Source: a virus. From it: a stretch of 28,239 nt of DNA. The stretch covers positions 1-28,239 of the IMG/VR virus record IMGVR_UViG_3300002138_000054, one strand, 5' to 3'. The position numbers were made by a program, and so were the translations under genes. Below are positions 7,235 through 14,542 of the stretch, piece after piece. How positions within the stretch are numbered: the stretch's first letter is position 1; each line of letters opens with the position of its first letter. A model generated the notes under the pieces. It saw nothing but the letters and a program-made list of their open reading frames with translations, was not told the DNA's origin and did no database searches.

Positions 7235-7825
7235 ATGGCAAATATTTCAGATTTTAAGGCACAACTTACTGGTGGCGGTGCACGCGCCAATCAGTTTAGA
7301 GTTGAATTATCTTTTCCATCATTTGTAACACTTGGAGTGGTTGCTGGATTACAGGCACAATTCTTGTGTAACGCTGCACAACTTCCGTCTTCTACAATAG
7401 AGCCTATCTCTGTTTTGTACAGAGGACGCCCAGTGAACTTTGCCGGTGAACGTACGTTCCAGCCTTGGACTATTGCAGTTTATAACGATACGAATTTTAA
7501 TATTCGTAATGCGTTAGAGCAATGGTCTAATGGTATTCAGAACAATGGTTCTACAACCGGTATTACGAATCCATTAAATTATCAAGCAGATCTTCAAGTT
7601 CATCAGTTAGATCGTAACGGTGCTACTGTTAAATCGTATAAGTTTATAGATTCATTCCCATCTGAGATAGGCGATATTCAGTTAGGCTTTGATCAAGGAA
7701 ACGCAATTGAAACGTTTAATGTCACATTTCAATATAATTATTGGATATCTGGCACTTCAACTCAGGGTAGCTCCTTTGGTGTTAATGCTACTATTAATAC
7801 ACCAGTTGGATCTTTCCCAGTATAA
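7235..7825 (+). CDS. 19: Tail tube protein gp19
   Basis: This 196-aa protein is the tail tube subunit, stacked as hexamers inside the sheath. It has the family landmarks 'GGARANQFRVEL', 'FLCNAAQLPSSTIEPISVLYRGRPVNFAGERTF' and 'W(T)IAVYND', and the C-terminal 'DSFPSEIGDIQLGFDQGNAIETFNVTFQYNYW' (compare LWPTNVGELQLDWDSNNEIQTFEVTLALDYW in T4). T4 gp19 is 163 aa, and the extra length is mostly a C-terminal Ser/Gly/Thr-rich extension after 'YNYWISG'. It has its own AAAGGAG ribosome site and an upstream late-promoter-like AATAAATA. Confidence 0.96.
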   Translation: MANISDFKAQLTGGGARANQFRVELSFPSFVTLGVVAGLQAQFLCNAAQLPSSTIEPISVLYRGRPVNFAGERTFQPWTIAVYNDTNFNIRNALEQWSNGIQNNGSTTGITNPLNYQADLQVHQLDRNGATVKSYKFIDSFPSEIGDIQLGFDQGNAIETFNVTFQYNYWISGTSTQGSSFGVNATINTPVGSFPV

Positions 7826-7843
7826 TGAAAAGATAATTTTATA

Positions 7844-9427
7844 ATGAATGTATTTGGTTTTGAAATAAAGCGCAAGCCCCAGCAACAGAATTTATCTGTG
7901 GTTGCTCCATCGTCTGATGATGGTTCAACTGTGTTAAATACTGCTGCTGGTTATTATGCGCAAGTGATGAATCTTGACACTGTTATTAAAACAGAAAATG
8001 ATTTGATTCGTAGATATCGCGAAATTGCGTTATATCCAGATACTGATGGTGCCATTGAAGATATCGTTAATGAAGCTATTGTAGCTGATGAAGATGGGCC
8101 ACCTATTCGTATTCAATTAGATGATGTTAAAGTTTCAGCATCTATTAAAACTAAAATCACTGAAGAATTTTCTAATATATTAGATTTATTAAAGTTTGAA
8201 AACAAAAGCCATGATATTTTTCGTACATGGTATGTAGATGGCAGATTATATTATCATATTTTAATTGATGATAAGAATCCTAAAAGCGGAATTGCCGAAC
8301 TAAGGCAAATAGATCCACGTAAGATTCGTAAGATTAAAAACGTCACTAAAGAGAAAACTCCTTCTGGCGTAGAAATAGTAAAATCGATTGAAGAGTATTA
8401 TTTGTATAATGATAAGGGTATTACAGAAGCTGCAACACAAGGTATTAAATTACCTTTAGATTCTGTTTTATATATTCCTTCTGGCAATATAGATCAGAAT
8501 TCTGGTATGATGTTATCATATCTTCATAAGTCAATTAAGATTGTAAATCAATTGAAGATGATGGAAGATGCGTTAGTTATCTATCGGATTAGCAGAGCGC
8601 CAGAACGCAGAATTTTTTATGTAGATGTAGGTAATCTACCTAAAGTTAAAGCGGAACAATATGTTAATGACATAATGAATAAGTTCCGCAACAAGATTGT
8701 TTATGATGCTACAACTGGTGAAGTTCGTGATGATCGTAAACATATGTCGATGATGGAAGACTTTTGGATGCCACGTCGTGAAGGTGGTAAAGGCACGGAG
8801 ATAACCACGCTTCCAGGTGGACAAACACTAGGACAAATCGAAGACATTGAGTATTTTCAGAATAAGCTATATCAATCATTAAATGTTCCAGCCAGTCGAT
8901 TACAAAAGACTGATGGTTTCAACCTAGGTCGCTCTTCTGAAATAACTCGTGATGAAATTAAGTTTACTAAATTTGTAGCTCGTATACGTAAAAAGTTTTC
9001 TAGTCTTTTCCTTGATGCTTTAAAAATACAATTAGTTATTAAAGGCATATGTACATTTGAAGATTGGGAACAAATACGTAAAGCTATTAGGTTTGACTTT
9101 ATACGTGATAATCATTATGCGGAACTTAAAGAAGCCGAATTAATGCAAGGCCGATTAAATATTCTTCAGATGATTGATCCATTCGTTGGTAAGTATTATT
9201 CTCCAACATATGTTAAGAAACATATCTTACGTTTAGATGATGAACAGATTGAAGAAATAACTACTGAAAACAAAGAATACACTCAGCAACAGCATGCTGA
9301 AGAGTTGTTGAAAATGAAAACACAAGGCGATGTTCAAAATGATTTGGCCGTTGATAAAGTTAAACAAATAGGCGAAATTCAGAATGAACTCGCTGCTGAT
9401 GCACCACAACAAAAGGGAAATACATAA
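7844..9427 (+). CDS. 20: Portal vertex protein gp20
   Basis: This 527-aa protein matches the dodecameric portal, through which DNA enters and leaves the head and on which the prohead is initiated. The length equals T4 gp20 (524 aa). Conserved family segments include 'LIRRYREIALYPDTDGAIEDIVNEAIV', 'WYVDGRLYYHILID', 'LRQIDPRKIRKIKNV', 'YRISRAPERRIFYVDVGNLPK', 'LPGGQTLGQIEDIEYFQNKLYQSLNVP' and 'RLQ...FNLGRSSEITRDEIKFTKF'. The C-terminus is Gln-rich and polar. The stop TAA overlaps the next ATG by one base (TAATG), so the small prohead protein is translationally coupled. Confidence 0.96.
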   Translation: MNVFGFEIKRKPQQQNLSVVAPSSDDGSTVLNTAAGYYAQVMNLDTVIKTENDLIRRYREIALYPDTDGAIEDIVNEAIVADEDGPPIRIQLDDVKVSASIKTKITEEFSNILDLLKFENKSHDIFRTWYVDGRLYYHILIDDKNPKSGIAELRQIDPRKIRKIKNVTKEKTPSGVEIVKSIEEYYLYNDKGITEAATQGIKLPLDSVLYIPSGNIDQNSGMMLSYLHKSIKIVNQLKMMEDALVIYRISRAPERRIFYVDVGNLPKVKAEQYVNDIMNKFRNKIVYDATTGEVRDDRKHMSMMEDFWMPRREGGKGTEITTLPGGQTLGQIEDIEYFQNKLYQSLNVPASRLQKTDGFNLGRSSEITRDEIKFTKFVARIRKKFSSLFLDALKIQLVIKGICTFEDWEQIRKAIRFDFIRDNHYAELKEAELMQGRLNILQMIDPFVGKYYSPTYVKKHILRLDDEQIEEITTENKEYTQQQHAEELLKMKTQGDVQNDLAVDKVKQIGEIQNELAADAPQQKGNT

Positions 9428-9621
9428 TGTCTACATATGCTTTAGTTGATTCACTTATCTCTGGCGATAGTATCGCAATAGAGAATACATTTAATACTGT
9501 AATGGCTAATAAAATTTCTACAGCGTTAGATTCTTTTAGAGTCCAAACTGCAAATAGTATGTTTGTTCCAAAAGAAGAATCGATAGAACAAGAAGTCGAT
9601 GATCACATTAGCTCAACTTAA
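9427..9621 (+). CDS. Small prohead core protein (gp67 position)
   Basis: This 64-aa protein follows the portal gene, where T4 has gp67 and where aquatic T4-like phages have a short conserved protein. The sequence 'YALVDSLISGDSIAIENTFNTVMANKISTALDSFR' is a predicted amphipathic helical region, followed by an acidic end (EESIEQEVDDH). T4 gp67 is a minor internal scaffold component processed by gp21. The placement supports that role, but the sequence resemblance to T4 gp67 itself is weak. The 3' end overlaps the next gene by 23 nt. Confidence 0.6.
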   Translation: MSTYALVDSLISGDSIAIENTFNTVMANKISTALDSFRVQTANSMFVPKEESIEQEVDDHISST

Positions 9622-10135
9622 AACTAAGTTATCCGAAAAATCGGGTATCATTGATAGTTTTATCTATCAGGGGGCTCGTGTTACTGTTAATGAAGATTTG
9701 CAAATAAGTATTGACGGAGAACTAATTGACGTAGAAGTTAAAGACTTAGAAGAAGCAAGAGGACATGCAAAACGTTGCATTAGTGCAAGCACAATATTAG
9801 AAGATATCGGCAGTATTATTCCAGAAGAAAAAATAGCAAATTTAATTAATAAATATCATACAACAGTAAAAGTTACAGATACTATAATCGAATCATATTT
9901 AGAACTTGCTTCTTCTAACTTATTTACAATTGATCCAGTTTTAATTGAAATTAAACAAAAAAATTCTTCTTTCGCAGGAAAGATAGAACATAAATTGAAT
10001 GATGGAAATTCTGTAGTGATTAATGAAGAGACACAAAATCTTTTAAATACGTTACTTGAAGATAAATATCAGATAGTAGAATACATGCGTGAATCAAAGC
10101 AAAATTTCATGCGAATAATTAAAGAGGTTACCTAA
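9599..10135 (+). CDS. Putative prohead core protein (gp68 position)
   Basis: This 178-aa protein lies between the small core protein and the protease, the position of T4 gp68. The N-terminal third is mixed ('MITLAQLKTKLSEKSGIID' and a short beta hairpin 'VTVNEDLQISIDGELIDVEV'). The rest is mostly helical, with charged segments and a C-terminal 'YQIVEYMRESKQNFMRIIKEV'. It has no membrane segment or catalytic motif. It overlaps the upstream gene by 23 nt and its stop overlaps the next ATG by one base, so it is tightly coupled into the prohead cluster. A role in the internal scaffold is inferred from position only. Confidence 0.55.
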   Translation: MITLAQLKTKLSEKSGIIDSFIYQGARVTVNEDLQISIDGELIDVEVKDLEEARGHAKRCISASTILEDIGSIIPEEKIANLINKYHTTVKVTDTIIESYLELASSNLFTIDPVLIEIKQKNSSFAGKIEHKLNDGNSVVINEETQNLLNTLLEDKYQIVEYMRESKQNFMRIIKEVT

Positions 10136-10560
10136 TGGCTGTTACAAAAACTATCTTAAAAAACACTCATCAAGAAGCAGTAGTAAAGATTAGTGGAACT
10201 GCTGCTTCAGCAACTATAGATATTAGTGCTGATTTACTAAATGCTAAACAAGAGTTAAATGGATCTACTGTTAGAGTAGATATTATAGATTGTATAGTTA
10301 CTGGACTTCTAGGTTCAGGTATTACTGTAGTTAGAAATAGTGTTCCTATTCTTGCATTTGCTCCAGAAAATTCAATCAAACTTAGTTTCGAAGGTGAAGG
10401 ATTTAGAGAGAATATTCAGAATAACGCAAATATCGTTGTAACTATTTCAGGTGCAGAAGCTCACATCTATTTAGTTCTTCGTAAAGTTGCTGGGTTTGCT
10501 TCTATGATTGAGACTGCTCAATTTGGATCTTATGATAACGAATCAGCAGTAGGAAGCTAA
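10135..10560 (+). CDS. Small putative virion or capsid-associated protein
   Basis: This 141-aa protein is predicted all-beta ('EAVVKISGTAASATIDIS', 'GSTVRVDIIDCIVTGLLGSGITVVRNSVPILAF', 'NANIVVTISGAEAHIYLVLRKV'). It is not in T4 at this position, but small beta-rich proteins of this kind occur between the core genes and the protease in aquatic T4-like phages. The location inside the prohead cluster, joined by one-base overlap to the gene before and one base from gp21, suggests a head protein such as a decoration or stabilising subunit. No experimentally known function can be assigned from the sequence. Confidence 0.55.
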   Translation: MAVTKTILKNTHQEAVVKISGTAASATIDISADLLNAKQELNGSTVRVDIIDCIVTGLLGSGITVVRNSVPILAFAPENSIKLSFEGEGFRENIQNNANIVVTISGAEAHIYLVLRKVAGFASMIETAQFGSYDNESAVGS

Positions 10561-10561
10561 T

Positions 10562-11215
10562 ATGAGATTAATTAGAGAAATAAACGAAACAACATCTTTA
10601 GTCGTAGAAAATAAACTCGGCAAAGGTAAAGAATATTTTATTGAAGGAATTTTTCTTCAATCAGAATTGCAAAATCGTAACGGCCGTCTTTATCCAGAAA
10701 AAGTTATGGATAAAGAAGTAGGTCGCTATATGGAAGCATTGGTTACGCAGAATCGCGCTTATGGTGAATTGGGACATCCTGATACACCACATATTAATTT
10801 AGATCGCGTATCACATCTTATCGTAGATCTTCGTAAAGAAGGAACGAATTATGTTGGTAAAGCAAAGATTTTAGAAACACCTATGGGTAAAATTGCTAGA
10901 GGTCTTTTAGACGGCGGAGCAAATTTAGGTGTTTCAAGCAGAGCGCTAGGTTCTCTCCAAATGAATAAAGAGGGAATTCAGGTTGTTCAAGACGATTTTA
11001 TGTTGTCAACGGCAGCGGACATCGTCGCAGACCCTTCAGCACCAGATGCATTCGTAAGAGGCATTATGGAATCTGTGGAATGGGTTTTTATTGATGGAAA
11101 ATTTGAGCAAAGACATATAGAGGAGACGCAGAAGTTAATTCGAAGAACTCCTTCAAAGAAACTAAACGAAACTTCTATTAAAGCTTTTCAGAATTTTCTA
11201 ACAAATCTGAAATAA
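10562..11215 (+). CDS. 21: Prohead maturation protease gp21
   Basis: This 217-aa serine protease cleaves the scaffold and the capsid protein during head maturation (T4 gp21 is 212 aa). The catalytic region is clear: His72 in 'YGELGHPDTPHINLDRVSH' and the nucleophilic serine in 'NLGVSSRALG' (Ser125/126), the arrangement of the herpesvirus-like prohead protease fold. The N-terminal 'FIEGIFLQSELQNRNGRLYP' is also characteristic of the family. The T4 enzyme cuts after (L/I)xE, and such sites are present in the gp22 and gp23 products encoded next. The protease is encoded immediately before its substrates. A late promoter separates it from gp22. Confidence 0.96.
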   Translation: MRLIREINETTSLVVENKLGKGKEYFIEGIFLQSELQNRNGRLYPEKVMDKEVGRYMEALVTQNRAYGELGHPDTPHINLDRVSHLIVDLRKEGTNYVGKAKILETPMGKIARGLLDGGANLGVSSRALGSLQMNKEGIQVVQDDFMLSTAADIVADPSAPDAFVRGIMESVEWVFIDGKFEQRHIEETQKLIRRTPSKKLNETSIKAFQNFLTNLK

Positions 11216-11222
11216 ACAAATA

Positions 11223-11230
11223 TATAAATA
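11223..11230 (+). promoter_or_regulatory. Late promoter for scaffold-capsid genes
   Basis: An exact TATAAATA lies 34 nt upstream of the gp22 start, with a TAGGAG ribosome site in between. It would drive the high-level gp22-gp23 transcript that ends at the terminator after gp23. Confidence 0.75.
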
Positions 11231-11263
11231 ATTAAGAACTCATCCAGTTATAGGAGATAAAAG

Positions 11264-12133
11264 ATGTCGATCGAACAAAAGATTGCTGAACTTCTTTCAG
11301 AATCAAAGAAGTTAAAAGCAGAAGAAACACAAACAGAAGATGTGACTACCGATGAAGTAGTTGCTGAGGAAGTAACTACCGATGAAGTAGTTACAGAACA
11401 AGTTAAAGAAGAAATTACAATTGACGTTTCAGCAGATGTCGCAGCACTCGTCAATGGTGAAGATCTTACAGAAGAATTTAAAACTAAAGCTGCTACGATT
11501 TTTGAAGCAGCAATAGTCACTCGTCTTAAAACGGAAGTTGCTAAGATAGAGGAAAAGTTTGAGTTCGAACTTGCAGAGCAAGTAGAAGAAATCAAAGAGG
11601 GTCTCGTTGACAAAGTTGATGGATATCTCAACTATATAGTTGAGCAGTGGATGATAGATAATGAACTTGCCCTTGACAATGGTATGAAGACAGACATCAT
11701 GGAAAGCTTTATTGCTGGCATGAAGACTCTTTTCACAGAACACTATATCGAAGTACCTGCAGAAAAGTATGACTTAGTTAGTGAGTTAGAAGAACAAGTT
11801 GAGACGTCAAACTCTAAGCTTGATGAACTACTCGCGTCTAATGTTGAACTAACAAAGCAGATTAACGAGATGAAGCGTGTTTCTTCGATTGGAGAATTTT
11901 GTGCAGACTTAGCAGATACAGATGCAGAAAAGTTTAAAGGCTTAGCCGAAGAACTTGCATTTGAAGATACTAATTCTTTCAAGACAAAACTTCAAACTAT
12001 TAAAGAAAATTATTTTGGTAAGAAAGCTATTGTAGATATTAAATCTCCAGTATCTGATGAACCTGTGCAATTAGATGAAGAAGTCAAGACTGTTGATCCA
12101 GTTATGGCCGGTTATCTAAAAGCACTTAAGTAA
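11264..12133 (+). CDS. 22: Prohead scaffold protein gp22
   Basis: This 289-aa, strongly acidic, largely coiled-coil protein matches the major internal scaffold of the T4-like prohead (T4 269 aa). Typical features are the N-terminal 'EQKIAELLSESKKL', long Glu/Lys-rich helices, 'LNYIVEQWMIDNELALDNGMKTDIMESFIAGMKTLFTEHYIEVP' in the centre, a coiled coil at about residues 165-205, and a C-terminal 'YLKALK'. Residues about 22-45 hold a tandem acidic repeat (VTTDEVV twice), encoded by a 30-bp direct repeat. Multiple LxE and IxE tripeptides are expected substrate sites for gp21. It sits directly before gp23 and shares its late promoter. Confidence 0.93.
   Translation: MSIEQKIAELLSESKKLKAEETQTEDVTTDEVVAEEVTTDEVVTEQVKEEITIDVSADVAALVNGEDLTEEFKTKAATIFEAAIVTRLKTEVAKIEEKFEFELAEQVEEIKEGLVDKVDGYLNYIVEQWMIDNELALDNGMKTDIMESFIAGMKTLFTEHYIEVPAEKYDLVSELEEQVETSNSKLDELLASNVELTKQINEMKRVSSIGEFCADLADTDAEKFKGLAEELAFEDTNSFKTKLQTIKENYFGKKAIVDIKSPVSDEPVQLDEEVKTVDPVMAGYLKALK
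11345..11392 (+). repeat. 30-bp-period direct repeat in gene 22
   Basis: The 18-bp sequence ACTACCGATGAAGTAGTT occurs at 11345-11362 and 11375-11392, encoding TTDEVV twice in the acidic N-terminal part of the scaffold. It looks like a simple in-frame duplication of ten codons. Confidence 0.8.
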
Positions 12134-12161
12134 CAATACACATCCACAAAGGAAAAATAAA

Positions 12162-13433
12162 ATGACTACACGTCCTGAATTAATTAAAAAGTGGGCTCCT
12201 ATTCTAGAGTCTACAAATGCTCCAGCTTTTAAAGATGACTATCGTCGTCAAGTAACTGCACAACTTCTTGAGAACCAAGAAAATGCAATGAAGCAAAGCG
12301 CACAAGCACTTAACGAAATCGCTAACATTGGCGGTGACGGTGTTTCTCTTGGCGCCGCTGGTTCAAATGCAAACATGGCAGGTTACGATCCAGTATTGAT
12401 CGCAATGGTACGCCGGTCAGCTCCACAGTTGATCGCTTATGACATCTGCGGTGTTCAACCAATGACACAACCTACGGGCTTAATCTTCGCAATGAAGAGC
12501 AAGTACTCCACACAAGCCGGTACTGAGGCTTTATTCAACGAAGCCGATACAGACTTCGCTGGTACAGGTACACATGCTGGTGCTAATCCAGTTGATGGCA
12601 CTTACACAACTGGTACTGGTATCACTACAGCAAACTCAGAAAACCTAGGCGATTCAGTTGCTTTTGGTCAAATGGCTTTCTCAATCGAGAAGACAACTGT
12701 TACTGCAAAAACACGAGCTCTACGTGCAGAATACACTGTTGAATTAGCACAAGACTTAAAAGCAGTTCATGGTCTTGACGCTGAAAACGAATTAAGCAAC
12801 ATTCTTTCTAGCGAAATCTTAAATGAAATCAACAGAGAAGTTGTTCGTACAGTTTATGCTTCTGCCAAAGTTGGTGCTCAAGCAGGTACAGCAGCTGCTG
12901 GTACTTTTGACCTTGACGTTGATTCTAACGGCCGCTGGTCTGTTGAGAAGTTTAAGGGTTTAATGTTCCAAATCGAGCGTGAAGCTAATGCGATTGCTCA
13001 AACAACTCGTCGTGGACGCGGTAACTTTATCGTTTGTTCAAGCGATGTTGCTTCTGCTTTAGCAATGGCTGGCATTCTTGATTATGCTCCTGCTCTTGCT
13101 AATAACTTAAACGTTGATGAATCTAGCACAACTTTTGCTGGTGTTCTAAACGGTAAGTATAAAGTGTATGTTGATCCATATTCAGCAAATGCTAATGCAG
13201 CCAACGCAACACAGTTCTTCGTTGTTGGTTACAAAGGTTCTAGCGCATATGATGCTGGTTTATTCTATTGCCCATACGTTCCATTAGAGAAAGTACGTGC
13301 AATTGATCCTGCAACATTCCAACCAAAGATTGGCTTTAAGACACGTTATGGAATGGTTGCAAACCCATTCACTAGTCTTTCTTCTGGCGCTAATATCTAT
13401 TACAGAAAAGTAGCTGTAACAAACCTCATGTAA
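12162..13433 (+). CDS. 23: Major capsid protein gp23
   Basis: This 423-aa protein is the main head shell subunit (HK97-like fold). Landmarks are the N-terminal 'LIKKWAPILES', the strongly conserved 'NMAGYDPVLIAMVRRSAPQLIAYDICGVQPMT' and 'GLIFAMKSKY', 'RALRAEYTVELAQDLKAVHGLDAENELSNILSSEILNEINREVV' in the middle, 'TTRRGRGNFIV', and the C-terminal 'GFKTRYGMVANPF'. It is shorter than T4 gp23 (521 aa), typical of aquatic relatives. A gp21-type site Leu50-Asn51-Glu52 lies just before 'IANIGGDG' and is the likely maturation point. Ribosome site AAAGG lies about 10 nt upstream. GC content and codon choice appear slightly higher than in the neighbours, which fits high expression. Confidence 0.97.
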   Translation: MTTRPELIKKWAPILESTNAPAFKDDYRRQVTAQLLENQENAMKQSAQALNEIANIGGDGVSLGAAGSNANMAGYDPVLIAMVRRSAPQLIAYDICGVQPMTQPTGLIFAMKSKYSTQAGTEALFNEADTDFAGTGTHAGANPVDGTYTTGTGITTANSENLGDSVAFGQMAFSIEKTTVTAKTRALRAEYTVELAQDLKAVHGLDAENELSNILSSEILNEINREVVRTVYASAKVGAQAGTAAAGTFDLDVDSNGRWSVEKFKGLMFQIEREANAIAQTTRRGRGNFIVCSSDVASALAMAGILDYAPALANNLNVDESSTTFAGVLNGKYKVYVDPYSANANAANATQFFVVGYKGSSAYDAGLFYCPYVPLEKVRAIDPATFQPKIGFKTRYGMVANPFTSLSSGANIYYRKVAVTNLM

Positions 13434-13446
13434 TAGAGGGTACATT

Positions 13447-13464
13447 CAACCTTAGGGTTGTTTT
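13447..13464 (+). terminator. Small upstream terminator-like hairpin
   Basis: CAACC, loop TTAG, GGTTG, then TTTT, placed between the gp23 stop and the main terminator. The short 5-bp stem makes it weak, but it may act in tandem with the stronger hairpin. Confidence 0.4.
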
Positions 13465-13491
13465 AAAGGGAGGCTTCGGCCTCCCTTTTTT
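13465..13491 (+). terminator. Strong intrinsic terminator after gp23
   Basis: A 10-bp stem AAAGGGAGGC / GCCTCCCTTT is closed by a TTCG tetraloop (13475-13478) and followed by a run of six T (13486-13491). This is the classic form of a rho-independent terminator and ends the head-gene transcript. Confidence 0.95.
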
Positions 13492-13494
13492 CCT

Positions 13495-13502
13495 TATAAA
13501 TA
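13495..13502 (+). promoter_or_regulatory. Late promoter directly before the tube-fold gene
   Basis: An exact TATAAATA lies between the terminator and the ATG at 13511. The expected transcription start, about 6-7 nt past the octamer, falls at 13508-13509, so the transcript would have almost no leader and no ribosome binding site. Confidence 0.7.
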
Positions 13503-13510
13503 AATATAAT

Positions 13511-14047
13511 ATGACAATACGAACTCTTTCTTGCCCGCTTCCAGCAAACTTAAATCCGTTATCACCTAATGGATATATGTTTTCACTTCGACGTTTGCCC
13601 GAATTAAGTTACTTCTGCCAAGAAGTATCTTTACCTTCTATATCATTACCCGAAGCTACTCAGCTAAATCCTTTTTCAAAGATTCCTTTAGCAGGTGATC
13701 AAATTGATTTTGACACTTTAAGAGTACAATTTCTTATAGACGAAAAAATGGAGAACTATAGAGCAATTCACGATTGGATTGTTGGATTGGGTTTTCCAGA
13801 AAACAACAGTCAATACACAGCAGCAATAGAAGGTGCAGCACTGCTTGGAGCAGACGAAGTTGCTAAATCATATTCAGATGCTACATTAGTTATTTTAGGA
13901 AACAATAACGTACCAATCCAAGTTATTCAATTTGCTGATTGTGTTCCAGAAAGTCTTGAAAGTATCACCTTTACTTCAACTAACCAAGACGTCCAATATC
14001 TAATTGGATCGGCAACTTTTAGATATACTTACTACAAATTTATCTAA
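13511..14047 (+). CDS. Tail-tube-fold structural protein (gp19/gp54-like)
   Basis: This 178-aa protein resembles the tail-tube superfamily. It has 'PLSPNGYMFSLRRLPELSYFCQEVSLPSI', 'FDTLRVQFLIDEKMENYRAIHDWIVGLGFP', and a C-terminal beta-strand segment ending 'SATFRYTYYKF'. The 'ENYRAIHDW' segment parallels 'CNYRAMQDWV' of T4 gp54, the tube initiator, and the layout parallels gp19. It is therefore likely a tube or baseplate-hub component, but which T4 protein it replaces is uncertain. It is separated from gp23 by a strong terminator and has a late promoter that ends 8 nt before its ATG, which makes a leaderless mRNA likely. The next gene has its own sigma70-like promoter. Confidence 0.75.
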   Translation: MTIRTLSCPLPANLNPLSPNGYMFSLRRLPELSYFCQEVSLPSISLPEATQLNPFSKIPLAGDQIDFDTLRVQFLIDEKMENYRAIHDWIVGLGFPENNSQYTAAIEGAALLGADEVAKSYSDATLVILGNNNVPIQVIQFADCVPESLESITFTSTNQDVQYLIGSATFRYTYYKFI

Positions 14048-14053
14048 TTATTA

Positions 14054-14083
14054 TTGTACAATCTTGTAAATCTATGGTATAAT
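14054..14083 (+). promoter_or_regulatory. Sigma70-like early promoter for uvsY-uvsW
   Basis: -35 TTGTAC (14054-14059), 18-bp spacer, -10 TATAAT (14078-14083), preceded by TATGG as an extended -10. It shares sequence and exact spacing with five other promoters in this window (16485, 20039, 22234, 23440, 24186). Confidence 0.8.
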
Positions 14084-14104
14084 AGATTTCATAGGAGATA
14101 TATT

Positions 14105-14542
14105 ATGACATTTGACGAGCTGCACGATTTGTGGGATGCTGATTGTAAGATCGACGATGATCGCTTAGATCGCGAATCAGTTAAAACACCAAACCTTCAT
14201 TCAAAATATTTACGCCATCTTATCCAGCATAAGATGAAGTTGTCTGCTCTTGAAATGGAGTATAACCTTTTACGCACTAGAAAATTTCGTTATTATCGCG
14301 GCGAGATGGCAAAGGTCGAACTTGAAGAATTGAAATGGGATCAATGGCAGGGCGTTAAACCACTTAAGAATGAGATGGAAGAATTTCTTGAAGGTGATTC
14401 TGATTTAAATAAAATTACTATTAAACGCCAATATATAAAAAATATGGTTGAAGGATTAGAGTCTATACTCAATCAGATTAAAGCTCGTGATTGGCAAATT
14501 CGTAACGCTATACAATGGAAACAATTTGTAGCAGGTTCATAA
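14105..14542 (+). CDS. uvsY: Recombination mediator UvsY
   Basis: This 145-aa, charged helical protein matches UvsY (T4 137 aa), which loads the UvsX recombinase onto gp32-coated single-stranded DNA. Visible family features are 'LHDLWDADCKIDDDRLDRES', 'TPNLHSKYLRHLIQHKMKL', 'RKFRYYRGEM' and the C-terminal 'ILNQIKARDWQIRNAIQWKQFVAG'. The frame is open upstream to 14054. I chose 14105 because it follows ATAGGAG by 8 nt and because the upstream extension would start inside the promoter. The stop overlaps the uvsW ATG by one base, as expected of a coupled pair. A sigma70-like promoter lies just upstream. Confidence 0.94.
   Translation: MTFDELHDLWDADCKIDDDRLDRESVKTPNLHSKYLRHLIQHKMKLSALEMEYNLLRTRKFRYYRGEMAKVELEELKWDQWQGVKPLKNEMEEFLEGDSDLNKITIKRQYIKNMVEGLESILNQIKARDWQIRNAIQWKQFVAGS

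Noticed and set aside
11248-11631. Minus-strand Ser/Thr/Val-rich frame opposite gene 22
   Set aside because: It is the complement of the acidic repeat-rich scaffold gene. The low-complexity composition explains the open frame.
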